Source: Cyclobacteriaceae bacterium (GTDB lineage: Bacteria; Bacteroidota; Bacteroidia; Cytophagales; Cyclobacteriaceae). Taken from it: a stretch of 64,000 nucleotides of DNA. The DNA is taken from contig JAEUUF010000026.1 in the NCBI GenBank assembly GCA_016787645.1, positions 248,001-312,000 on the forward strand, given 5' to 3'. The notes below the pieces were generated by a model. That model had not been told where the DNA came from. It searched no databases and worked only from the letters and a program-made list of their open reading frames with translations. Position 1 is the stretch's first letter, and every line of letters begins with the position of its first letter. A program made the position numbers and the translations under genes. This document shows, in pieces, positions 1-7,725 of this stretch.

Positions 1-35
1 ACTTTGTGGGTAGACTTACCGCTTAACCGAATCAA

Positions 36-860
36 ATGCATTCCCGGACGGCCTCTCCGCTGAAGTGGCACCTCCTCAGGTTAGTTCTCCTGGTTGCACC
101 CTTTGCCACTCCGGTCCTTGGCCAGCAAAACCTCTTCAATGTTCCTTCCTCCGACATTACCGTCAAGAACAAGCTCTTCTTTCAACAGCAAATCAATCTG
201 CTGAATGACGGCACGGCAGCATTGAATTCAACCTTGTGCTATGGTCTAGGCAAAGGATTCGAAGCCGGAGTGAACATACTTGGCGTTTACATCGATCCCC
301 ACGCTTCTGGCTCGCCTATTCAGACCAATTCAGACGCTGGCCAGCCTCCTTTATACCCCTTTTTTACCGTCAACCTTCAAAAAGGCTTGGTCATCAATCC
401 AACCTTCAAACTCGGGCTGGGAACTCAAATTGGTTTTTCGCCCGGCATGCATTTCGGCAACTTTACCTATCTGAACCTGGTGACTGCCATTCCCCGGCTA
501 CAGGCTAAGATTGTGACGGGCATCAATCACGGCTCTGAATCCTTCCTGGGACCGGGTGATCTCAATCCCTACTTTTCCTCCAAATATGACCCCGTGGGTT
601 TTCAGTTTGGGTTGGAGCAGGAAATCATCCACGGCAAGTTGCTGATTCTCGCCGAGCACATTTCAGGAACGCATACCCTGGGAATCTCCGTACTCGGTCT
701 CGGCTATCATGTTAGCGATCACTGGGTACTATCGACCGGCTACCAATTCTCAAGTGCAGGTAACCAGACTCCGAACAGCATTGTATTAGAACTGACCTTT
801 GTACCTTCGGCGGTGATCACCGAACGCATCTATCATGAAGGTCATTCAGAACGCAAATAG
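36..860 (+). CDS. Predicted outer-membrane beta-barrel protein
   Basis: A 274-residue protein with an N-terminal signal peptide (hydrophobic stretch around residues 13-28, cleavage near LGQQ). The rest is rich in alternating aromatic and small residues with many Gly and Asn turns (for example LKLGLG-type and GLGYHV-type strands), as in outer-membrane barrels. I do not recognise a named family. It lies upstream of the metal efflux operon in the same direction but is separated from it by about 550 bp, so co-transcription is uncertain. It could be a porin-like or transporter-related barrel; no substrate can be inferred. Confidence 0.6.
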   Translation: MHSRTASPLKWHLLRLVLLVAPFATPVLGQQNLFNVPSSDITVKNKLFFQQQINLLNDGTAALNSTLCYGLGKGFEAGVNILGVYIDPHASGSPIQTNSDAGQPPLYPFFTVNLQKGLVINPTFKLGLGTQIGFSPGMHFGNFTYLNLVTAIPRLQAKIVTGINHGSESFLGPGDLNPYFSSKYDPVGFQFGLEQEIIHGKLLILAEHISGTHTLGISVLGLGYHVSDHWVLSTGYQFSSAGNQTPNSIVLELTFVPSAVITERIYHEGHSERK

Positions 861-934
861 TGTGCACCGTCAAGGTGACTTCAACCTTTGGTTTGCCCAG
901 ATCCCTCGATGGAGTCTATATGGAAAAATCAACT

Positions 935-943
935 TACCTTTGC
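935..943 (+). promoter_or_regulatory. Bacteroidota -7 promoter box TACCTTTGC
   Basis: This is an exact match to TAnnTTTG followed by C, the -7 element of the Bacteroidota primary sigma factor. It falls inside the upstream half of a doubtful ORF and would put a transcript start near 950. It therefore argues for a downstream start (GTG at 972) of that ORF, or for a leader of the efflux operon starting at 1414. Confidence 0.45.
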
Positions 944-971
944 ATGGCCCAATTGGGAATTTCGCATAACC

Positions 972-1331
972 GTGGAGACTATTCGTAGCATATCACCTAC
1001 TTGGTCAATTGTCTTGTGGCTGGGTTTCATGCTCAGCACTGGAGTGTGCTGCACGTCATTGGCTGCGGAAGCCACCACCTACCTCGGGCAACCTGTTCTT
1101 CAGGCTGGGCAAGTGGATACTCCATCCATTATCACATTGGAAGCGATCGATGGGGAAATAGAATTCTCTGACAATAGTTCAAGGCAGGAATGCAAGTTGA
1201 TTGATACTGAAAACATCCATCATCTCGCTCGCTGGTTGTCCCGGTCATTGCCTTGCCAGGAAAGCCAACTTCCCAAAGTTCCAATTCCAGGTGGTTGCTT
1301 CTCAATCCTCCACCGGCGCCTTCTTCTTTAA
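972..1331 (+). CDS. Doubtful small secreted protein, possibly frameshifted
   Basis: This open frame could start at GTG 972 just after a consensus -7 box, giving 119 residues with a plausible signal peptide (hydrophobic residues about 12-33, then AAEA). The same frame is open further upstream to 888. The product matches no family I recognise. The last 35 residues look unlike normal protein, while the next frame over the same bases (about 1250-1331) reads a more natural beta-strand-like ending (FQFQVVAS...GAFFFNQVP) with a stop at nearly the same place. It may be a frameshifted or decayed gene. Otherwise 861-1413 holds nothing else I can support. Confidence 0.3.
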   Translation: METIRSISPTWSIVLWLGFMLSTGVCCTSLAAEATTYLGQPVLQAGQVDTPSIITLEAIDGEIEFSDNSSRQECKLIDTENIHHLARWLSRSLPCQESQLPKVPIPGGCFSILHRRLLL

Positions 1332-1413
1332 TCAAGTCCCTTGATCGGGATATCCATCAATCATCTTTCTCCGGACTCGAGAGGAAGAATCTCTTCATCC
1401 TTCAATTTATTTT

Positions 1414-2667
1414 ATGAAACAATTTGCGTCAGGCATATTGCTCATTACCCTCCTTGTTGGCGCTGCCAAGGCGCAGGCACCAGATACTGTTCTGTCGCTG
1501 CAGGAGGCGCGAGCCCGCCTGCTGAACTATAACATCGGCTTGCTCTCAGCCTATTACGATATCAGCCAGGCACGAGCCCAGGTAATCCAGGCAAAGGTTT
1601 GGAATAACCCCTATTTCATTTTTAACGGTGAACTCTGGAATTCTGAAACCAACGAATACTTCCATGTGGGGAACCAATACCTGGTTCAGATTGAACAAAC
1701 CTTTTCGATAGCCGGTAAACACACCAACTCGGTTCGCCTGGCCAAGGTTGGCGTTGCGTTGGCCGAAAAACAAATGGAGGATGTCATTCGAAGCCTGCTC
1801 TTTGAGCTGGCGAATATCTATAACGAATTGGCGGCCCTTCAGGAGAAAGAGAGACTTTACCAGCTTGTCATGGGGAACTATGATCGGCTCATGGAGGCTA
1901 CCCGAAAGCAACTTGAAGTGGGGGCTATCTCTGTCACTGAAACCGTGCGGCTCGAAGCCGAATACCTTGGCGTTAAGACCAACGCGCTGAACAACCTGGG
2001 CGAGAAGGAAAGAGCGCTTTCGGCACTGCGTTCCCTCCTGCGACTTCCTTCCGATACAACTTTCTATGTAGAGCAACGACTCCCGACTATCGGGCTTGAA
2101 TTTGATCCACAAGTTCTGGCGGAGCAGGCTGTCACCCTTCGCCCTGACCTGGAACTGGCCCGATTGGATGTCAAGTTTCAGTCCCAAAATCTCAAGCTGC
2201 AGCGCTCGACTGGCATTCCCGATGTGAAGTTTGGCTTCCAGCCTTTCGACAAAGGGAGCAACTACGTCAGGCCTTACCATGGTTTCACGACCGAAATGTC
2301 AATTCCCGTGTTTGATCGAAACCAAGGCAGAATCAAACAAGCAGAATACGCGATCCGGCAATCTGATCTTCGCGTTATCGATTCCGAAAACCGGGTGCGC
2401 AATGAAGTCCTTTCGTCCTATAACCGGTATCGCAACTCCCTCACCGGAGTATCCAATTACAATCGTCAATTTCTTGAAAGGCTGCAGGACCTCAGCCGGA
2501 ACGCGGCGCTCAATTTTCAGCGACGCAACATCAGCTTACTCCAGTTCATCGACCAGCAACGGATTTACATCCTTACGAATATTCAATTGATAGATATGAG
2601 ACAATTGTATCTAAACAATGTGAATGAACTCAATTTTTCCGTGGGCACAAACCTAATTGAATACTGA
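1414..2667 (+). CDS. TolC/CzcC-type outer membrane efflux protein
   Basis: A 417-residue outer-membrane efflux channel subunit of a metal RND system. The signal peptide ends near residue 20 (KAQA). Two repeats of long helical, Gln/Ala/Leu-rich sequence follow, as in the outer membrane efflux protein (OEP) domain, including ARAQVIQAKVWNNP near residue 50 and the LRPDLELARLDV segment near residue 245 that is typical of CusC/CzcC relatives. It heads an operon with a barrel protein, a membrane-fusion lipoprotein and a CzcA-type pump, and would provide the exit duct across the outer membrane. The next start lies 4 bp beyond its stop. Confidence 0.9.
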   Translation: MKQFASGILLITLLVGAAKAQAPDTVLSLQEARARLLNYNIGLLSAYYDISQARAQVIQAKVWNNPYFIFNGELWNSETNEYFHVGNQYLVQIEQTFSIAGKHTNSVRLAKVGVALAEKQMEDVIRSLLFELANIYNELAALQEKERLYQLVMGNYDRLMEATRKQLEVGAISVTETVRLEAEYLGVKTNALNNLGEKERALSALRSLLRLPSDTTFYVEQRLPTIGLEFDPQVLAEQAVTLRPDLELARLDVKFQSQNLKLQRSTGIPDVKFGFQPFDKGSNYVRPYHGFTTEMSIPVFDRNQGRIKQAEYAIRQSDLRVIDSENRVRNEVLSSYNRYRNSLTGVSNYNRQFLERLQDLSRNAALNFQRRNISLLQFIDQQRIYILTNIQLIDMRQLYLNNVNELNFSVGTNLIEY

Positions 2668-2671
2668 TTTT

Positions 2672-3445
2672 ATGAAGGCGGGAACTCAACTACGACCCTT
2701 ACATCCCATCGCGCTCCTCACGGCCATGCTGTTAGCGATGGCTTCCCTGGCGACCGCACAGACACTAGCCTCCATTAAAAAGGATGAACTTCAAGAGAAC
2801 CAGGTAAAAAAAACATTGCGGTGGGGTGTTGCTGGAAATATTATGTGGTCAACCATAAAGGGAAATGATCTCCCGGCCAACTACTTCGTCAAGCCTGGAT
2901 TGGGTATTAGTCTTCGGGCTGAGTATTATCTTCTACCCTTCCTTGGCGTTGGCGCTGGCGTGGGCTACCAACAACGCGGGGCAGGAGTAATTAATCCAGA
3001 CTACTCAGGTGGCGCCGCCTCTCATCCTTGGATTGTGGATAAGAATGGGAATCAAGGGGACCCGGACTCCACTCACCTGGAGAAACTTCGGTTCAATACA
3101 CTTGAAATGCCGCTGAGTTTGCTTTTCAAAACTCCCCATGAAGTGATTCGAGGCATTAGACTCAGTGGCAGTGCCGGCCTGATCTACATTTACAATTTTG
3201 AATCGACCGATGTGATGGAAAGCATCATGGACGGAATCCATAAAAGCCGCCCAGTAACCGGTCAATACCTGCGCCATGACATTGGCTGGCAAGTCTCGGC
3301 CGGAGTCGATATCTCCTCTGCCCCAAATGGAAACCTTTTTCAGATTCACCTACTCTATAATGAAGGGCTTGGAAACGTGTTTGCCGCAGGGCAAGGCACT
3401 GGAACACAAGTCTGTTATGGCATCCGACTAACCTGTTTCTTTTGA
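2672..3445 (+). CDS. PorT-like outer-membrane beta-barrel protein inside efflux operon
   Basis: A 257-residue protein with a signal peptide (LLTAMLLAMASLATAQ) followed by a predicted beta-barrel with strands such as GLGISLRAEYYLLPFLGVGAGVGYQQRG, which resembles the PorT/OMP_b-brl families of Bacteroidota. The start is taken at ATG 2672; an upstream in-frame TTG overlaps the preceding gene and is less likely. It sits 4 bp after the TolC-type gene and 10 bp before the membrane-fusion gene, so it is probably co-transcribed with the efflux genes. Such barrels are not a standard part of CzcCBA systems, and its role here is unknown. Confidence 0.75.
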   Translation: MKAGTQLRPLHPIALLTAMLLAMASLATAQTLASIKKDELQENQVKKTLRWGVAGNIMWSTIKGNDLPANYFVKPGLGISLRAEYYLLPFLGVGAGVGYQQRGAGVINPDYSGGAASHPWIVDKNGNQGDPDSTHLEKLRFNTLEMPLSLLFKTPHEVIRGIRLSGSAGLIYIYNFESTDVMESIMDGIHKSRPVTGQYLRHDIGWQVSAGVDISSAPNGNLFQIHLLYNEGLGNVFAAGQGTGTQVCYGIRLTCFF

Positions 3446-3455
3446 AAATGCTCTT

Positions 3456-4574
3456 ATGAACCAAGGAATTGTAACAAAACTCCCAGTCCCCCGCATGAAG
3501 CGAATGATCTTTCTCCCATTGGTCAGTCTTGTGCTTCTTATCGGGTGCAACCCAAACAAAGACACCACACCACCACCCGGCTTTGTCTTAACTGAAACCC
3601 TCTCCAAGGACAAGGAACTCGTGGAGGCCGTTGAAAAAGTAGTGCAAAATGAAATCGCTCTTACGGGTAAAGTGACTTTCAATGAGAACACTGTCGCCAG
3701 GGTGTTTCCCCTGGCCGGTGGTTTGGTCGAATCACTAACAGCCGAGATTGGGGACTATGTACAAAAGGGACAAACGCTGGCCCTTATTCGAAGCCCGGAA
3801 ATCGCCGGATTCATCCAGGAAAACGAGGCCGCGCAATCCCGTTTGCAAGTGGCGCAGAAAAATGCTGCAGTTACGGAGGCGCTATATGAAACCGGCAATG
3901 CATCGGAAGTGCAGTTGATCAATGATCAAAAGGAACTTGACCGTGCCAAAGGCGAGGCGGCCCGCGCCCAGGAAGTCCTCCGTCTATACGGCGCCAGCGA
4001 TCGCTCCTCCTATGCCATCCGTTCGCCCATGTCAGGCTTTGTGATTCAGAAGAATATCTCCTTGAACATGGAACTCCGCACCGAAGATATCAGCCCGGCC
4101 TTTGTAGTCGGCAGTCTCGATGAAGTCTGGGTGATGGCCAACGTATACGAGTCGGAAATCGCATCCATCAAAGTCGGTCAGCCCGCGACGATCAAGACGA
4201 TTGCTTACCCTGACCGGATCTACGACGGTAAGATTGACAAGATTTTCAACACCATGGATCCTACGTCACGTGTGCTGAGGGCGAGGGTGACACTACAGAA
4301 TAAAGACAATGCCCTTAAGCCCGAGATGTTTGCCCAGATTAACGTGCGCTTCGAAGGCAAAGAAAGGAAAATAGCCATTCCGAGCGGCGCGATCATCTTC
4401 GACAAAGGTCGCCACTTTGTCATGGTCTATTTTGCCGATGATCACATTGAAACCCGGGAAGTGAATATTTTCCGAGAATTAAACGGGATCAGCTACCTCA
4501 ATGATGGCGTCAAGTTGGGAGAAAAGGTGATGACGAAGTACCAATTGCTGGTATATGATGCCTTGAACGACTAA
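3456..4574 (+). CDS. RND efflux periplasmic adaptor lipoprotein (CusB/CzcB type)
   Basis: A 372-residue membrane-fusion protein. Its lipobox (LLIGC, Cys near residue 29) predicts inner-membrane anchoring by lipid. The biotinyl-lipoyl-like half (VEIGDYVQKGQTLALIRSP region, residues about 95-115), the helical hairpin (115-170), the second lipoyl half (IRSPMSGFVIQKN) and the beta-barrel domain (VWVMANVYESEIASIKVGQ) follow the family order. It links the pump encoded 10 bp downstream to the outer-membrane channel. I see no His-rich metal-binding extension of the CzcB or CusF kind. Confidence 0.9.
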   Translation: MNQGIVTKLPVPRMKRMIFLPLVSLVLLIGCNPNKDTTPPPGFVLTETLSKDKELVEAVEKVVQNEIALTGKVTFNENTVARVFPLAGGLVESLTAEIGDYVQKGQTLALIRSPEIAGFIQENEAAQSRLQVAQKNAAVTEALYETGNASEVQLINDQKELDRAKGEAARAQEVLRLYGASDRSSYAIRSPMSGFVIQKNISLNMELRTEDISPAFVVGSLDEVWVMANVYESEIASIKVGQPATIKTIAYPDRIYDGKIDKIFNTMDPTSRVLRARVTLQNKDNALKPEMFAQINVRFEGKERKIAIPSGAIIFDKGRHFVMVYFADDHIETREVNIFRELNGISYLNDGVKLGEKVMTKYQLLVYDALND

Positions 4575-4584
4575 CACTCCAGAA

Positions 4585-7500
4585 ATGAATCGCTTCGTAA
4601 AGAATATTGTAGCCTTCTCGCTGAAGAATCGTTTCTTCGTCTTCTTCTCCACGGCTGTGCTGATCGCTGCCGGGATCTGGAGTTACCTCAAGACTCCTCT
4701 GGAAGCCTTCCCCGATGTTACCAACACACAGATCATCATCGTCACCCAATGGAATGGCCGCAGCGCCGAGGAAGTAGAGCGTTTTGTGAGCATTCCCATC
4801 GAGGTGAGCATGAACTCCGTGCAGCGGAAAACCAGTGTTCGCTCCATCTCCATGTTCGGGCTGTCGGTAATCAAAATCATCTTTGAAGATGATGTGGAAG
4901 ATTTCTACGCTCGACAGCAAGTGAACAACCTCCTGGTAAACGTCACCCTGCCCGAAGGGGTTGAACCTGATGTTCAGCCGCCGTACGGACCGACGGGCGA
5001 AATCTTCCGATACACCCTCAAGAGTCAACGCAACACCAGCGAGCTCCTGGCTTACCAGGATTGGGTGATCGACCGGCAATTGCGCAGCGTACCCGGGGTT
5101 GCCGACATTGTGTCCTTTGGAGGATCCCGGAAGATCTATGAAATCGTTGTCAACCCCATCCAACTCGCGGAATTTGATATCACGCCTTTGGAGGTTTACC
5201 AGGCCGTTGAAAAGAGTAACATCAACGTCGGTGGCGATGTCATCGAGAAGAATGGACAGGCATTTGTCGTCCGGGGCATTGGATTGTTGACGAGCATCCA
5301 GGACATCGAAAACATTCTGATTGAAACCATCGATGACGTACCTGTACTGGTCAAGAATGTTGCGGTGGTTAAGGTCGGCTCACTCCCGCGAGTAGGAATG
5401 GCCGGACTCGACGAAAATGATGACGTCGTTGAGGGAATCGTGGTCATGCGAAAAGGCGAAAACCCGGGCGATGTTCTCAAACGGGTGAAAGACAAGATCA
5501 TAGAGATCAACGAAAAGATCCTCCCCGCGGATATCCAAATGGAAATCTTCTACGATCGCGATAAACTGATTAGCTATTGCCGCGAAACGGTTACGGGAAA
5601 CCTCCTGGAGGGAATTTTCTTCGTTACCGTTGTCGTCTTCATCTTCATGTTCGATTGGCGCAGTACACTGATCGTTTCAGTCATCATACCGCTGTCACTC
5701 CTCTTTGCCTTCATGTGTCTTAAAATCAAAGGCATGAGTGCCAACCTTTTGTCCATGGGTGCGATTGACTTCGGAATTATCATTGACGGGGCCGTGGTGA
5801 TGGTGGAAGGATTGTTCGTACTCCTGGCTCATGAAGCCGATCACCTGGGTATGATGAAGTTTAACAAGCTAGCAAAGCTTGGCGCGGTTAAGCGATCAGG
5901 TGTCGAACTCGGTAAAGCCATTTTTTTTGCGAAGCTGATCATTATCACAAGTTTGATTCCCATATTCTCCTTCGAGAAGGTGGAGGGTAAATTGTTCTCA
6001 CCCCTTGCCTACACGCTCGGATTCGCGCTCCTTGGAGCGTTGATTTATACGCTTACCCTCGTACCGGTACTGAGCAGCTACCTGTTTAACCACAATGTTC
6101 GCGAGAAACACAACCCGATCGTAAATTTCTTCAACCGTGTTGTTCATCGGGCCTTCATGTTTTGTTACTCCCGCAAACGGGCCAGTCTTTCGGTCAGTTT
6201 CCTCATTCTGGCCGGCAGCCTTTTCTCGTTTACTTTCCTGGGATCTGAATTCTTGCCCACCCTTAACGAAGGGGCCCTATGGGTAGAGGCCAAACTGCCC
6301 ATGAGTAGCTCCATCCAGGAGACCAATAAGTTTGTCCACATCTTCCGCGAAAAAATTAATGAATTCGATGAGGTAGAATCTGTGCTTTCGCAGATTGGCC
6401 GATCGAATGATGGCACAGATCCATCCGGATTCTTTTACGTGCAATGCCAGGTCAATCTCAAGCCCAAGAAACAGTGGAAACGCAAGCTGAGTACCGATGA
6501 GTTGGTTGAAGAAATGGACAAGAAGCTCAGGGAATATCCAGGGGTCATCTACAATTACTCACAACCGATAATTGACAACGTCGCCGAGGCCGTAGCTGGC
6601 ATCAATGCTTCCCTGGCGGTGAAAATATTTGGAAACGACCTTGATGAAATTAATTCCAAAGCCGATTCTATAGCCGTAATACTCCAAAGCGTACGGGGTG
6701 TGAAGGATCTTGGTATCCTGCGCAACATCGGACAACCCGAAGTAAGCGTCGTGCTCAACCAGCAAAAAATGGCCTTCTATGGTGTAACTATAGCGGATGC
6801 GGAAAGCGTAATTGAAATGGCCATCGGTGGAAAAACAGCCACCCAATTTTATGAGCAAGAAAAGAAATTCGACGTTAGGATACGCTACGCCTCCGAATTC
6901 CGAAAATCAGAGCGCGAAATCAAAAACCTGAAAGTGCCTACGATGAAAGGCAACAAGATTCCGCTCAAAGAGATAGCCGACATCCGGGAGAACACCGGGC
7001 CGGCATTTATTTATCGAAACAACAACAAACGCTTCATCGCCATCAAGTTTTCCATCCGCGAACGCGACCTGGGGAGCACCATTGCGGAGGCACAGAAAAA
7101 AGTGAATGAGCAAATCACGATTCCCAAGGGAACCTCATTGGAATGGAGCGGTGAATTTGAAAATCAGGTCCGGGCCCAGAAACGCCTGACCGAAGTAGTT
7201 CCCGTTTGCCTCGTCCTTATCTTCTTTCTCCTGTTCGTTGCTTTTGGCAATGTAAAGGATGCGGGACTAGTGCTCATCAACGTGCCCTTTGCGTTGATCG
7301 GGGGCATCCTTGCACTTCATATTACCGGAACCATCTTCAGTATTTCTGCGGGTATCGGATTTATCGCCCTATTTGGAATCTGTATTCAGAATGGAGTGAT
7401 TCTCATATCAGTATTTAAGAAGCATATCCGCGAGTTTCCGTTGGCGGAAGCACTTGATCGCGGTGTAGCAGAGCGCACACGGCCTATCATCATGACCGCC

Positions 7501-7713
7501 ATGATGGCCGCCATTGGGCTAATGCCCGCCGCGCTTTCTACAGGAATAGGTTCAGAGACCCAAAAGCCACTGGCTATTGTTGTAATTGGCGGCCTCGTGA
7601 GCTCCACGATTCTCACGCTGCTGATCTTCCCCATCATCTTCGAGCGTGGTTACCACAACCCCGGACATTCGCTGCCTCACACAGAAGACCACAATAAACA
7701 CTTTCAAGGGTAA
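4585..7713 (+). CDS. czcA: Heavy-metal efflux RND pump, CzcA type
   Basis: A 1042-residue inner-membrane proton-driven pump with the usual RND layout: TM1 near residue 15, a large periplasmic loop, TM2-6 (about 340-500), a second periplasmic loop and TM8-12 (about 870-1020). The fourth transmembrane helix carries DFGIIIDGAVVMVEG, with Asp395, Asp401 and Glu408. This is the acidic triad of HME-RND pumps for divalent cations (Zn/Co/Cd class) rather than the copper/silver CusA pattern. Substrate is therefore inferred as Zn2+, Co2+ or Cd2+. It is the last gene of the operon and converges on the next gene with only 12 bp between stops. Confidence 0.9.
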   Translation: MNRFVKNIVAFSLKNRFFVFFSTAVLIAAGIWSYLKTPLEAFPDVTNTQIIIVTQWNGRSAEEVERFVSIPIEVSMNSVQRKTSVRSISMFGLSVIKIIFEDDVEDFYARQQVNNLLVNVTLPEGVEPDVQPPYGPTGEIFRYTLKSQRNTSELLAYQDWVIDRQLRSVPGVADIVSFGGSRKIYEIVVNPIQLAEFDITPLEVYQAVEKSNINVGGDVIEKNGQAFVVRGIGLLTSIQDIENILIETIDDVPVLVKNVAVVKVGSLPRVGMAGLDENDDVVEGIVVMRKGENPGDVLKRVKDKIIEINEKILPADIQMEIFYDRDKLISYCRETVTGNLLEGIFFVTVVVFIFMFDWRSTLIVSVIIPLSLLFAFMCLKIKGMSANLLSMGAIDFGIIIDGAVVMVEGLFVLLAHEADHLGMMKFNKLAKLGAVKRSGVELGKAIFFAKLIIITSLIPIFSFEKVEGKLFSPLAYTLGFALLGALIYTLTLVPVLSSYLFNHNVREKHNPIVNFFNRVVHRAFMFCYSRKRASLSVSFLILAGSLFSFTFLGSEFLPTLNEGALWVEAKLPMSSSIQETNKFVHIFREKINEFDEVESVLSQIGRSNDGTDPSGFFYVQCQVNLKPKKQWKRKLSTDELVEEMDKKLREYPGVIYNYSQPIIDNVAEAVAGINASLAVKIFGNDLDEINSKADSIAVILQSVRGVKDLGILRNIGQPEVSVVLNQQKMAFYGVTIADAESVIEMAIGGKTATQFYEQEKKFDVRIRYASEFRKSEREIKNLKVPTMKGNKIPLKEIADIRENTGPAFIYRNNNKRFIAIKFSIRERDLGSTIAEAQKKVNEQITIPKGTSLEWSGEFENQVRAQKRLTEVVPVCLVLIFFLLFVAFGNVKDAGLVLINVPFALIGGILALHITGTIFSISAGIGFIALFGICIQNGVILISVFKKHIREFPLAEALDRGVAERTRPIIMTAMMAAIGLMPAALSTGIGSETQKPLAIVVIGGLVSSTILTLLIFPIIFERGYHNPGHSLPHTEDHNKHFQG

Positions 7714-7725
7714 AGAGTAACTCAA

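Noticed and set aside
4510-5163. 217-codon minus-strand frame opposite the RND pump start
   Set aside because: It is a shadow of the czcA-type gene with no family motif.
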